DNA of 64,000 nt from Centropus unirufus (taxonomy: Eukaryota > Chordata > Aves > Cuculiformes > Centropidae): the NCBI GenBank assembly GCA_013397695.1, contig VYZI01000043.1:119946-183945 (forward strand), written 5' to 3'. The notes beneath the pieces were generated by a model that was given only the letters and a program-made list of their open reading frames with translations, did no database searches and had not been told where the DNA came from. A program made the position numbers and the translations under genes. Of the stretch, positions 35,063-46,400 are shown one piece after another; position 1 is the first letter of the stretch, and the number at the start of each line of letters is the position of its first letter.

Positions 35063-37776
35063 TTCATAAAGTGCTGAGCAGCTGTGGGGGCAGGTGGCAG
35101 TGAAAATCTGTGGACATCAGCAGCAAGATGAACTCTGAAAATGCTGTCATTTTCTGTATCCCTTGGAATTTAAATCATTTTGAGCTTGGCTAAAATGAAT
35201 TCAGAGTGACTTGGCTGTCACCTCTGAAGTCTGGTGACCACAGATTTCTCAGCAGAGGAGAGAACTCTACTCTATGTTACACAGCTGACACAGAGGTTTC
35301 CCAAGGCTTGATGTCTGTCTTCCTCTTTCCTCATTTGTAAGCTCTTTATGGCAGGACGTGCTCCATTTTTCCCTAAATAACCTCAGCCATTCTTTATCGA
35401 GCTTCTCTTTGGCTGCTTCTTGTTGTTCTGACACGACTGAACTCTTCTTCAGGAACAAGGTCGGTTTCTGACAAGAGGAACCAAAGAAAAGTGGTGCCCT
35501 TCCAGTTATTAATGAGCTGTACGCTTGATTTGTTTATGAGATGATCACCTCCTCTCCAAAAATCTCTTCTGATTACTTTAAATAGACAGAATAGTTACCT
35601 GAGAGTCTGCCCTTACCACCTTTTACCTTAGTACCACCTTCTTACTTGCCTTTTTTGTTTGGGACTGTTTCACATGAAAGTAGTTCTGACCAAAACTCTC
35701 CACATAGAGCGCGCCGTGCAGGATGCGTCAGGGTTTCTTCTCTGGTTTAGTAAGGGCGTGGTTACCAGTAAAACCGATCAGTTTGAGCTGATGGTGCTGA
35801 GGCATGGCCAAGCAAGTCATGCTGTGCAGGAGGGAACATCATCTCTCACCAATAAGGAGGGAAGCCTCAGTTCTACCTGTAATGCATAGATCAAAAGCCG
35901 AGCAGTGGCAACGTTGGCATCTCCGGGTTCAAGAACTGAGATTTTTTTATTTGTCATTGTTTGTTTATTTGTAAGACTGATGGGCTGTTGTCTCAAACAG
36001 TAGTTGTGGACCTGTAAGGCCACTCTCAGTACTGAGCCTGGAGGTACAAATGAAGATCCCTGTACTTGTGCTTGTGGTGTGATGAGGCCAGAGCTTGCCG
36101 TACACATGAAACGAATTGAGATGTAATGATCTAACACAGATCAATCAAAGTGTTTGCCTGTATGGATGGTGAGAAGAGAAGGAAAGTGGGCAGCCCTTTC
36201 CTTTCTGCGTGAGCAGCAGTGCCTCTGGCAGCAGTGGTGGTGGTGCAGGCCCATTCCCGTGGCAGTATGGGTACTGCACACCCAAGCTTGTCGAGGTCAT
36301 GGTTTTATCCCTACTTTTTCCCTATTAATTTCCAGGATGTTTGCCCAGGTAGAAAGATGGGATGCTTTTCTGAGGCTTTCTAGAGTGCAGTTGGCTATTG
36401 AGGTGCCCCAGCTAGATGGTCAGCTTGTCTCACTCTGGACAGAACAGACTTGCTGTGTGTGAGAGTTTATGTATGAGGATTTTATAGCATGCAGGCATAA
36501 CACAGGAAAAATCAGAGATGCTCTGAACAAATTAAAGAGAAGCCAGTTCTTCTGGATGGATACATAAATGCCATAGGATCTTTGTGGTGGCGTGTTCCTG
36601 TCCCATGCTTAAGGCTCTCTTCAGGATAACTTGATCTGCCTCAAGGAATTCACTGTCCTTCCTGAGAGGAGTCACAAGTGGCGTGCAGGTTGGGAGGCCA
36701 AGTAGTTGGACTGCGAAGTAGAAGCTGTGTCATGCTTGGGGACAAAAAGAGAGAAAATAATATTTTGAAACAGTGATGCATGCTTATTAGACTGATGCTG
36801 AGAACAGAGAGGCGTTCAGGGGGAGAGCAGGGGCTGTCACTGAATGATCCAAGCCATAGGAGACCTGTCTAGTTAACAGAGCAGTAAATCTGAGCTTTTC
36901 TATGTATATTTATTTTCATGTCACAATCTGTTTAAGCAAGAAAAGTACATTCTACTTGCACTCTAAACAAGGATTTCTCCTTCAGCATTTTACAGCTGTT
37001 TCTTGTATGTGGTGCCAAGCTGATCGTGGTGAGATGTTCTAGCACAACGTGGACACAAGCCCAGTGAGCGGATGTTTCTTTTGCTGCATTTTCGTTCACT
37101 GTTTCAAGGAGCAGTTGAGAGATTGTTTCACTCCTTCATAATGGTTTATAATTCACAAAGCCCATTACCGTATACAAAGCTGTGCATCTGGCTTAGAAGC
37201 ATTGTGATGGCCCCAAGGCTGTGCTGAGCCAGAAGATGCCTGTAGAATAAATGCTGCGGTCTGACTGGAGTTGACTTCATTTAAGACTAAAGAGCAAAGA
37301 TGATAGATAAGAGAGTGGCTGCTGGAAAAGCGATAGCAGGAGCTGAGCTGAGTTACAGTACCTATGACATCTCAGAGGAACGTGAAATGCTTTTGCATGT
37401 AAAGCTCTTGCACCCAGTTATAGGATCCATGTACAGCAGTATCCTCGTAACTTGATCCTGAACTTGTTGAAGCCGATAGGAGTTTGGTTAAGTGCAATGA
37501 GAGTTTGGATAATGATAACAAAGGAAGCAGAAGAAAAGCCATTGCCTCTGGTAGAATTTTGTTAGAAATCTTGCCTTTTTGCCCCTTCCCTGTAGATGGC
37601 TTTGAGAGGCCTTTGTTTCCTAGATTCCAAATCCCCAGAACATATTCAAAACAGAAGTTGAATCCCATTTACTGAAGAGCTGACATTGTGTCCAAGAGAA
37701 ACCTTCCCATCAGGCAGTGTTAAGTTTTGAAATAGGCAAGAATTTTGGAAGTGAGCTGGGTCCTGCAGTTGTGCTA

Positions 37777-38022
37777 CGCGGGCTGGCAGCACCTCCTTTG
37801 ATTCGGGCGCTGCGGAGCGTGAGTGTGCGTGGCTGGGAAGCAGCTGCACAGTGCCCCTTGCAGCGATGCAGCCGCAGCGAGTCCAGTCTTGTGCTCAGTT
37901 TACGATTGCAATGTCGCCCCACTAGAGGGATTTCTCACTTGCTGAGCTCAGTCCCACCGCTCTGCATTTGTGCACAGGCTGCTGGTCGCTCCAGCTGAGG
38001 CACAGGAGGTTTTATGCTGTCG
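37777..38022. promoter_or_regulatory. CpG-dense patch, possible small CpG island
   Basis: About 15 CpG dinucleotides fall within about 245 bp, including CTACGCGGG, ATTCGGGCGCTGCGGAGCG and GCAGCCGCAGCG. The surrounding background has roughly one per 100 bp or fewer. G+C is visibly higher than in the neighbourhood. Such patches often mark promoters, but this one is short and could also be an old GC-rich insertion or a hypomethylated enhancer. Confidence 0.4.
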
Positions 38023-38148
38023 CATACAGAGGGTCACCTGCTCTCCCACTTGTCTAAAGCAACTTTTAGCAGTGAGAAATGCCAGTGGTGCTTGGGGTTT
38101 GAAACTGAAATGCAGTGAAGTTACATTCTTTGTCTTCATTCATGCACT

Positions 38149-38159
38149 TATATAAAAAG
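38149..38159 (+). promoter_or_regulatory. TATA-like box
   Basis: TATATAAAAAG lies 130 bp downstream of the CpG-dense patch and about 730 bp upstream of the candidate exon at 38888. The spacing to any start site is unknown, and TATA-like words are frequent in AT-rich DNA. Confidence 0.15.
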
Positions 38160-38887
38160 CCAAATTCTTGGAAAGCAAAATTCTTTACATTCAGATGCTT
38201 CTAGGTGTCTGGGTGCAAAATGCGCATTTGAAAACTGTAGCCTCTATTTATAAACAAAGGAATATTGGTGATTCCAGGGATAAAAGTCAGGGATCTCTTC
38301 CAGCTGAAGAAACAAATGCGGTGTAAGTTCCATCTGGACTATGGCATCTCACTAGTGGCATCACAGCTAAATTTAGACTTAGAATTAAAACCATCTCTCC
38401 AAGAGGCCCAATCTGCAGGCTTGTTTTGCAGTTAAAAGTCAGAGATACCTCCTAAAAGTTGATTCAGTCACCTAAGACCTGGAGTTGTATGTGTGTGTCT
38501 CTGCTGACTCTTACGCAAGGCTTTGATGCTCCCAAATCGGACAGAATGAATTCAGGACTGAATGAATTTAAGTGTGAAGTTTGGTCATCCAGTGTTGAAC
38601 TGAGCCACAGATTTTTTATTAGCTTTCAGAAGAGGGTGGAGCCAGCCTGGTACGCTTTGGCACAGAAAACCAGATACAGAGTTGTTATAGACATGAAGAG
38701 CCTCTATAAAGGCTGAGAGGAAATCCACAGTAATCAAAACTGGCTTAAAAAGTTATTTTTCTAAAATGGAGCAGTACAAATCCAGCTGGCTTTCAATGGA
38801 CTTTATATTTAGTGTCCTTCTGTCATGCAGCGCCCATAGTATGCAGAAGTTTCACACCTGTGTTTCCTGAAATGTCCTCTTGATCAG

Positions 38888-39154
38888 GATGCCACTGCAG
38901 AGAACATCGTGCAGAGCCTGCTTGACTTAATGAGAAGACTCTACGATGCGGGGGAACAAGAGCGCAGGGGAGGGGTGGCAGACACGGAGCTGGATGATGC
39001 CTTTATCCTGAGAAGTGGCACCATTTGGAAGGCTCATAGAGTAGCTGCAGTGCTGACTGTATTTCTGTTTCCAAATCATAATAGACATGCAGGTCTGAAG
39101 TACGTGATGTATGCAGTATTAGGAAGAACAGAGATTCTGGTCAGAGGAGTTTGA
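38888..39154 (+). other. Candidate coding exon (unconfirmed)
   Basis: An acceptor-like pyrimidine run ends in TGTCCTCTTGATCAG at 38887. From 38888 a frame stays open for 88 codons to a TGA at 39152-39154. The first half is notably exon-like: it translates as DATAENIVQSLLDLMRRLYD, followed by a charged stretch and an ADTELDDAFILR segment, which suggests an amphipathic helix. It carries several CpGs and balanced codon use. The second half, after about 39015, looks less coding. Possible in-frame donors are GTCTGA after 39092 and GTACGT after 39099. I recognise no family. It may be an exon of an unnamed gene, a fragment of a processed copy, or chance. Confidence 0.25.
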
Positions 39155-41355
39155 CAGGAGGTGCCCAGCGGAAACTTTGGAGTATTCATGAATAGATAAT
39201 GAGAGCAAAAATAAAAGCATAATTTTAAAAAGAAGTTTTCATCAAAGCTGTGGCAGGGATGGTGTCCTCTAGAAGAGTCATAAAAGTCACCCCCAAAGAA
39301 GAACAGAGGGTAAAGATTCCACTTCAGTGGAATCAATCCATATGCCACTTTCTGGATTCAAAGACCATCTTATTTGCTAAATCAAAGACTTCTTCACTTG
39401 GCTTCTTTTCAACTTACCCCACCAGTCATCTACTGATCTATTACCTATATACAATTTTAGGTGTAAACTGTCCTTTGTTTTCTCTCATGGCATGCACTAT
39501 ATTTATTCTATTTGGTTAAAATGAGAAGAGAATGTGGCCACTTTGTCATGTAACAAGTCAGGGTTCTCTGCTTCAGCTCACTAAGTACTCATTTTGATTT
39601 ATTTAAATATAATTTTCTTTTCCTCCTCTCAAAAAAAGGGAGAAGAAAGGAGTTCTGAAATTTTGACTCACACCCAAGAGCTTTGTAAAACTGGAGTGTG
39701 CAATAACCATAAACCCACTTCTTATCTGAAATTGCAGAGAGAAATGCAGAATTGATTCTTGGTGCCTTTCTTGTGCAACCCAGCATTCCCTCAGAGTAGC
39801 AGGATTCCAGCGTTAGTGGAAAGCGTTTTTGTAAGACACCCCAGCCCGTGCCAGCACGGCGTGTAATGCACACCAAACAGGCTCGCTCATGAAGAAAAAC
39901 ATGTTTACAGAAACTGAAATGACTTCTTTGTTGTTTACTCATGGAAAGAAGAATGGCATTGGGAGGACTTTGAGAGAGAATCTAGCTTTTGAATTGTGAC
40001 TGAAACAGCTTTGCAGGGTGATTTGGCAGAATTTGCATTATCTTGAGAAGTTGCAGGAGCTGCTGAGCAAATACCCCATCGAACAGTTGATGTGCTGGGC
40101 CCAGAGAGGGGCATTGTCACCTAAACACAGGGCTGTACGGCCCACGCTGCCCAGTTACCTGGCGGAGTGGCTCACTGTTCAGTGAAAGCAAACTCCACTC
40201 CCTAAGCTCGCCTACGTGGGCAGCGCTGCCAGGGTCCGTTGTGTTCTGCTGATGGCTCCAGCCCATTTGACTCGTTCAGTGCCGGCGCACGTGCCCTAAG
40301 CTTTCTGAACTCGTCAGTAAGGTGTGAGGCCTTACATGCAATCATGCTGCTTGTGCTGGTGCAGCCTGGTGCTCTTACAGCACATTGTAGAAATCTTGCT
40401 CCCAGTTGCAGGGTTTTGGAATTTCACTGGTCACTTCCTCTTCATTTGTATCTGCTCCCCTCCAGGGATCTGTCAGTGCCCCTGAATTTTTTTACTTGTT
40501 AAAGGTTTCTAGCCTCTCTGGTTTGAGGTGGGTGTTTTGTTTCTTTTGCTTTGTTTTGTTTTCATTTCCCTAAAGAGCAATTTGTAATTCATGCAATGGA
40601 AGTGTCTTTTGGTTCCAGGCTTGAGATCCTGGAGATCCTACCCACTGTCAGCACATTTTTATCTCTGTTCACCTGAGTGCAGTAGGTGTTTGAGTATTTC
40701 CTATGTGGTCAATCAAATTACATAGTTGTACCCTTCTATTTCCAGTAATATCTGTGTGTTTACCTGGGTTACCAAGATCCATGGGTGTGCTGACAGTACC
40801 TGGGCAGGCAGCAGCTCAAGGCAAAAGAAGGGAAAGAAACTGATAAATTAAAAATACTGCCTGTAGAGAGTGCCAGGCAGTAGGCTGCAGAGGGTGACTT
40901 TACCTTCTCTTGTCCTGGTGGAGTAACTGCTGGAGGAGAAGTTGTTGTCATGAGCAGCATTAATGGAAAGTATTTGTGTTGTGAATGTCCAGCCAGCACG
41001 GCTCCGAGTTATTTGTGCAAAGCACAGAATTATGAACCTTTTCTTTACAGAGTAGGAAATGGGGAGAGGGGTGATTCACACACGTTACACATCGCTTACT
41101 GTAGGAGTGTTTCCCTTAAAGAGCTTACTTAGGCCGTTCTGTGAATACAGCAATGCTCCTGTGGGGATCATAAGGTGATTTTTAGACCCTTCTCCTTTTC
41201 TTTTCTTTCTTCTCCTGGGTGGTGGTCCTTGTCTTTGCTCCTCTAGATTTTCTTCCATTTTAAAACCAGCATTCTGTGTTTTTTACCACATCTATTGCGG
41301 GCTCACCTGGTTCTCGTCAAAGTATACATTACCCTTGTGGCATGAAGCTGTCACT
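39155..41355. other. Non-coding stretch with CpG-rich segment
   Basis: No gene recognised. A 117-codon minus-strand frame at 39589-39942 has no support. A CpG-dense patch is at 40138-40313 and a TTTTG-rich run is at about 40545-40561. Confidence 0.5.
40138..40313. promoter_or_regulatory. CpG-dense patch with CACGTG E-box
   Basis: Twelve CpGs fall in about 176 bp, ending in GCCGGCGCACGTGCCC, which contains a canonical CACGTG E-box. No coding frame is associated. A decayed promoter, an enhancer or chance are all possible. Confidence 0.3.
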
Positions 41356-41412
41356 GATTGCAAGTGGGGAAACAGAGGCACTGAGAACCAGTTCATGGAT
41401 GCCTTGGCCCTT
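41356..41412 (-). repeat. Possible MIR fragment, antisense
   Basis: The plus strand reads AAGTGGGGAAACAGAGGCAC then TGAGAACCAG, matching the reverse MIR core GGGGAAACTGAGGCACAGAG. Similarity continues weakly to CTTGGCCC. Only about 55 bp is recognisable. Confidence 0.55.
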
Positions 41413-43279
41413 CTTCATGTTCCTTATATACGAAGTTATTGTATGATGGGCTCTATCCTGACTTCTTTCAAATAGAGAAACAAAGACCGAAGAGACGTTT
41501 GGCCAATGCTATTCCTCCTTCCAGTGCGGGGTTGCTCTTTATTGCAGATCTGCTAGTGATTTATCCATGTGGTCAAGGAGTGCATTTTCTGAAGAAACTT
41601 CTGTGTAGCTGAGTAGGTCTTCCTTATCAGCATTTTCCTTCTTTCTGTCCTAATTTCATCCCATGTATTTGCATGTGCTTCCCTTTTTAAATGGCAAATA
41701 GTGTGTTCTGTACTCACTGCTCTCCTCTTGCCTTCCTCCCTCCATCCACCCTCCTAGCATGCTTCTCCCATTCTTTCTCCTCAGGTTAATGAAACTCTAC
41801 TTTTCCAAACCAACTGTCAGATTTTTTACTTTCCAGGCCTTTCCTCCCCTTTCTTATTGTTTCTCTGAGTAGCTGGAGTGATCTCTTCTTCTCCCGGTGC
41901 CTGATCTGAAGACAGGAGCTATCCTGGTGCTTTCCCTGCTTCTGCACTGGGAGGTAAGTGACTGGCTAACCATTGCAACACAACCTTCTCGTGCTGCTCT
42001 CAGCTTGACCAGGAGGCAGAGAGACTGGGACAAAGAAATTACAGGGACAAGATAGCTGGGTGCATGGGGCAACGTGGGGGTGAGTCACACGGGATCAGAA
42101 GTGTGACACAAAGTGGTGCTGCTGCAGCGGCAACTGCTTCATCCTCAAAGGCTGATGGCTCTGTGGGAAGCAGCTTGCATATGACTCACTTTGCTTTGCT
42201 GACTCCTGCACAAGTTTGAATGAAGCCCAGGCTGACTCCAGAGGTTTGCAGTGAGTTCATCCTATGGATGCACACAGCTGGGTGATGTCTGAATCCTGTC
42301 TCCGGCTGCAGTGCTGGCAGGAGTTAAGATTGCTACAGAGCCTACATGCAGAGCAGGGGAAAGCAGAGCATGGGAGAAAGAGCCTTCCAAATCTCACTGT
42401 GAAGCAGTGCTTCAGAGGAAGAAATTAAAGGGTAATGGGGATCTCTCAGAGCACTTATTATCTCATTAAAATAATTATACTAATAGCAACCAATGGACAT
42501 CTTTCCTGAGGTTTTTTAATAGCCACGATGGGTTCTGACAGCTCGAACAGCTGCTGTGGTACGTTCCCTGGATACAGAGCAGTTTTTGACTAGCCTGACT
42601 GACTATGGACAAGGCATACACTCCACTCATTTTCCTTTCCTCCTCTTCACCTAACTTTACCTTGCTGTTTGATCGTTGTGTACACAATCAGTGTGTATCT
42701 GTCCCATTTCTGGCACAAAGGAGTCTGGACTTCCGTGTCTGCTGTTGAACACTGCTGTTAACAGGTCACATCATGAGGGTCAGGAATTTGCTGAATAATA
42801 AGTAAAAATAGTAAGTAAGTAATACTTACGAATAAGCTAGCAAACAGCGCAGTGGCATGGTTATTTTCCTTATGCTTCAAACTTTTATTGTTCATATTGC
42901 TGTGAAAGGGTGGTATGAAATGGATGTTGGGCCGATATAAAAAATGAACACATAGGGGGGTGGTGGGTCAGTTAGTGGGACCTCATATTTGGTGATATCA
43001 TGATTTGATGAAGTATTGAATAGGCATCCAGTGCAGAATGGTGAGTGCATCTTGCCAGAGATATTTGATGTCAGATTTCCATGAGGTTAAAGGACTGAGG
43101 TTTTTTTAAAACAGACTTCCTCAACAATCAAACCCCACAAACCCCAACACACGTTATGTGATACTGCTGAAACACCTACTGAACCGATGAAATCCTGGCT
43201 CAGAATAGCTGACACTAGCAAACAGGAAGTAGATGGATTCAGTGGGTTTTCATATGGACGAGTTAGGGCTTTTTTCCAT
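41413..43279. other. Non-coding stretch with one splice-bounded segment
   Basis: No gene recognised. The segment 41873-41953 (81 bp) has a long pyrimidine tract with TTTCTCTGAGTAG before it and GAG/GTAAGTGAC after it, which is textbook exon architecture. All three plus frames contain stops, so it could only be a non-coding or untranslated exon, or a pseudo-exon. Confidence 0.45.
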
Positions 43280-43425
43280 CCTTGAGCCTAGAACTTTAAA
43301 ACCTTTGCTGATAGAAATTTCTGCATGATGCGAAGGTTGATCCATTGCCAAATAATGACAAGAGCAGAGTGGTGGAACAGCTTGATTGTCAAATCACCTG
43401 ACAACTTGGAACCTGCTGAGATGAA
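43280..43425 (+). mobile_element. Possible ancient CR1/L3-like LINE fragment
   Basis: Text from about 43283 follows the terminal ORF2 part of ancestral CR1. GAGCCTAGAACTTTAAAACC corresponds to GAAGCTAGACAAATTCAGAC. AAGGTTGATCCATTGCCAAA corresponds to AGGGTGATTAACCATTGGAA. GAGTGGTGGAACAGC corresponds to the usual AAGTGGTGGATTCTC. AAATCACCTGACAACTTGGA corresponds to AAATCAAGACTGGATGTCTT. It is very diverged. A 69-codon plus-strand frame (43325-43531) starts inside it and runs past its recognised end to a CAG/GTAATT donor-like site at 43530, so the start of that frame is probably LINE residue. Confidence 0.45.
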
Positions 43426-43429
43426 ACAT

Positions 43430-46400
43430 TTCTTAGCACAGCTGGATCCTGCAGCTGCTGGGGAAGGCAGGCAGGCAGCACCTGCAGAAGGAGGGGCACC
43501 TTGTCCTAGAAAGCCTAGACTCTCCAGGTAATTCTGCATTTGTGGGAACCAGAGGCAGTACCTGTTGTGGGGTGTTGCACCGTGTTACGCTGCTCCCAGG
43601 AGAAATGAAGTGCATTGAAGACGAGGAAACCTTTCTGGACTTGAGGGCCATAGTCTTTAGCTTCTCATAAAGGTTGAGTGATTTGATGACTGGAAAACTC
43701 TGTACACTGAGGGATGCTTAATGCAGCAGAGAAAAGCACAGCTAAGACTGGGTGCTGGAAGCTGAGATCAGACAAATAAAATGAAAAAAGTCATAAATTC
43801 TTAGTAAAGATGTAAAGAATCCCTGGAACAAGTGAAGGCCCTTGGCCTCCCGAAATGCAGACTGGATGCTTTTTGGCAGTCGTGTCCAGCTAGAATGTAA
43901 GTTTACAGGATACGAGGTAACTAGTTTTCAGGGCCAGTTTTCTTTTGTGGCTGGTAAAGGCAGATGTTAATCATATCACATTCCTGCTAACCTTCACCAG
44001 ATTTTCTTTGTCATCCTTAAAAGGGCCTGATGTGGCTCGGCGGGAGGGTTTGCATTGGTTTCAGGGAAAATGAATGAGTCAAAATAGCATTACTTTTAGT
44101 CCCAGATCAGCACTTCAGTGGTGTTCGCTTCAAGATATCAAGTGCAAAGGATTCGCAACCACATTCTTACACAGGAAGCCTCTAGAGTGCAGATAAAAAC
44201 ATTGGAATATATTTATTTGACTGATTATTTTTCCAAGATCTAACACAGAAATCAGAATTTGAATATTGCACTTTCCAGTGTCATTTGATTACAACTGCAA
44301 TAAACTTGATCCTACCCATAAGATTTAGCTGAAAGATCAGAATAAAGCTTATTTATAGATGCATGATGCAGCCAAAATTGCTTTTATGTCCTCACTGTTC
44401 TTTCCATGGAGATCTCCTTGGACTTTGGAGTTTGAAGACCTATTTTGAAAAAGAGGTGCAGAGAGAAGGGAGAGGATTAAAGGCAGAGAGAGAGAGAAAG
44501 CCTGTCTGCAAGGCAGACTTTTTTTTTCCAGGCTCTCACAGCTATATTAAAAAGTACCTGGAGACAAATAACAAAAAGAAACATTCCCAGCTCCAGCACA
44601 GAAGTTATTGTTGCTCATAAAAATGGCACAGGCAGAGATTTGAGCTTTGCACCAGGTTATTGTACAATGGATTATCCGCACTGTGTATCTTTTTCTGCCT
44701 GGAGCAGAGTCTGCCAGTTCCTGATCATGGTCCAAGCTGCTGCTTTTGCCACCTGTTCCCCAGTGACTGTGAGAAGACGGTATTTCATTTGAAACTAGCT
44801 TGTGTTTGTCTGGTTTGCGTGCTGTTAGGCCAGTATTCTTTGCAGGCCTTAGCCAGGACCTCTGTTTTCTGTTCAATGCGCGTGCAAAATTCCCATGAAT
44901 GCTAATGGATTTGCAGTGGAAGAGGCTGCGGAGGGCTTTGCGGGTCGGTGCAGTGAGGGAAGGGACTGCCAAGTTTCTGTCTGTTGCTGTGTGCACAGCG
45001 CGTTCTGCAGCCAGCAAGTAGACATAGCGTGCCACGAGGGCCAGCATGAAGTCCCTGCTGCCCTATCTTGTCTTGGCAGGGGGGTGGGTTAGGAATTGAG
45101 GGGAAGAAGCTGTGCTCCCCTAGGTGGGGAGAGAAAAGCTGTGCTGGAGGCAGTGAAAGGAGCAGTACCTAATGGGGACAAAACGCCTGGCCTCAGAGGT
45201 GCTGCTGTGTGGGAGGAGGAGCTGCAGGCCTGCACTGGCGACTGTGAGGTCCTGGGCAGGGTGTTGTGAGGCAGGAGTGCTCTGTGGAGAGGGGCTGCCA
45301 GGTGGTGCCCTCATGGCTCGCTACAGCACTGCGAGAGTCATTTACTGTTTGCTCCTCGTTACAGTCCTGTTCCCCTAGAAGCTGCCACATTCAGAGCAAG
45401 CTTGAAGTTTGTCTGCCTCAATGCTCGGCACTGAGAGGTTCCAGCAGACTGACAGAAAGGAAGTGGGGCTGGGCGTGAAAATGGAGAAGGGAGAGAGAGA
45501 AGCTGTCGATATTAGAGAATACCAGGAAAGTTGGATTTTGCTCCATGGGCTCAGGGAAGCCTGCTCAGGGAAGTAGGGTCAGATGGATCATTTCAGGTGA
45601 ATGCTTGCATTGGTCACTTGAGCCCTTTGTGTGTGCGTGTGTCTGAACAACCTGGGACTAGAATTGATCCAGAAGTTTATGTACATCCTATAGAACCATA
45701 TGTTAGCGCACAGGATCTACTCTGCACACCCTCTCCTTCACATGGCTATTGACACAGAGCGCATTAACCCTGAAAATCGGATAGAAGAAACCAGAATGGT
45801 AGCATAAATGTAATGTTGTGTGAATGCTGCCCTTCAGAATTCCCTGCTCACCTGGCTTTGTGGCAGTGTGAGAGGGAAGAAGATGCGTATTTCATTTCCT
45901 GTGGTGCAGGTTCTTGGGATTTGTCCGATACCAGCTGTGCCTTCCTGTTCTTTGGTTGCCACTTGAGTTTTACAGCAGATATGCTGCAATGTATACATTT
46001 CTCATGTTTCAGCGACTCGGGATTGAGCTTAGTTCAGCCACCAACACCTACTTGTTCCCTTTGGCATGGAGAACTGCTTCAGCTTTGTCCTCATCTGAGC
46101 TTGAGGCATCATGGTAGTTTCTCCAGGCCCCATCTACCTGTTGTCTGCATGTGGCACCTTTGTTGTTTTCAAGGGCACATACAGACTAAGTTAGCTGTTA
46201 AATCACAAAGACTGATGTTTTCTGTCATTGTAAAAATGAAAAGAACTTACAGCAGTACAAATAATATTTCTCAGGTCTAGTTTTATGTTACAGTGACCAA
46301 TACTTTGACTCAACCCTGTTAATTACACTGAGGAAATCGGTGGGGCCTGGTGCAAATGAAATCAGCTACAGGCTTACGGGCAGCCTAGAAATGCATTCCT

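Larger units (their letters stand above)
28816..37776. other. Non-coding stretch, no gene recognised
   Basis: There are many short frames but no domain or splice-bounded exon that I can support. A plus-strand frame at 30403-30636 (77 codons, hydrophilic, crossing a CAGGTGAGA donor-like site at 30559) is the most protein-like, but it lacks an acceptor. A T-rich (CTTT)n tract is at 29809-29853. A partial direct repeat of GCGGGTTGA lies at about 31668-31696. A short antisense MIR-like piece is at 35008-35062. The rest is unremarkable. Confidence 0.5.

Noticed and set aside
44547..45047. 166-codon minus-strand open frame in a CpG-richer stretch
   Set aside because: CpG content may simply lower stop frequency; I recognise no family and no splice structure.
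45813..46280. 155-codon plus-strand frame, Cys/Ser/Leu-rich
   Set aside because: No signal peptide, domain or exon boundaries; an alternative overlapping frame exists at 45914-46117.
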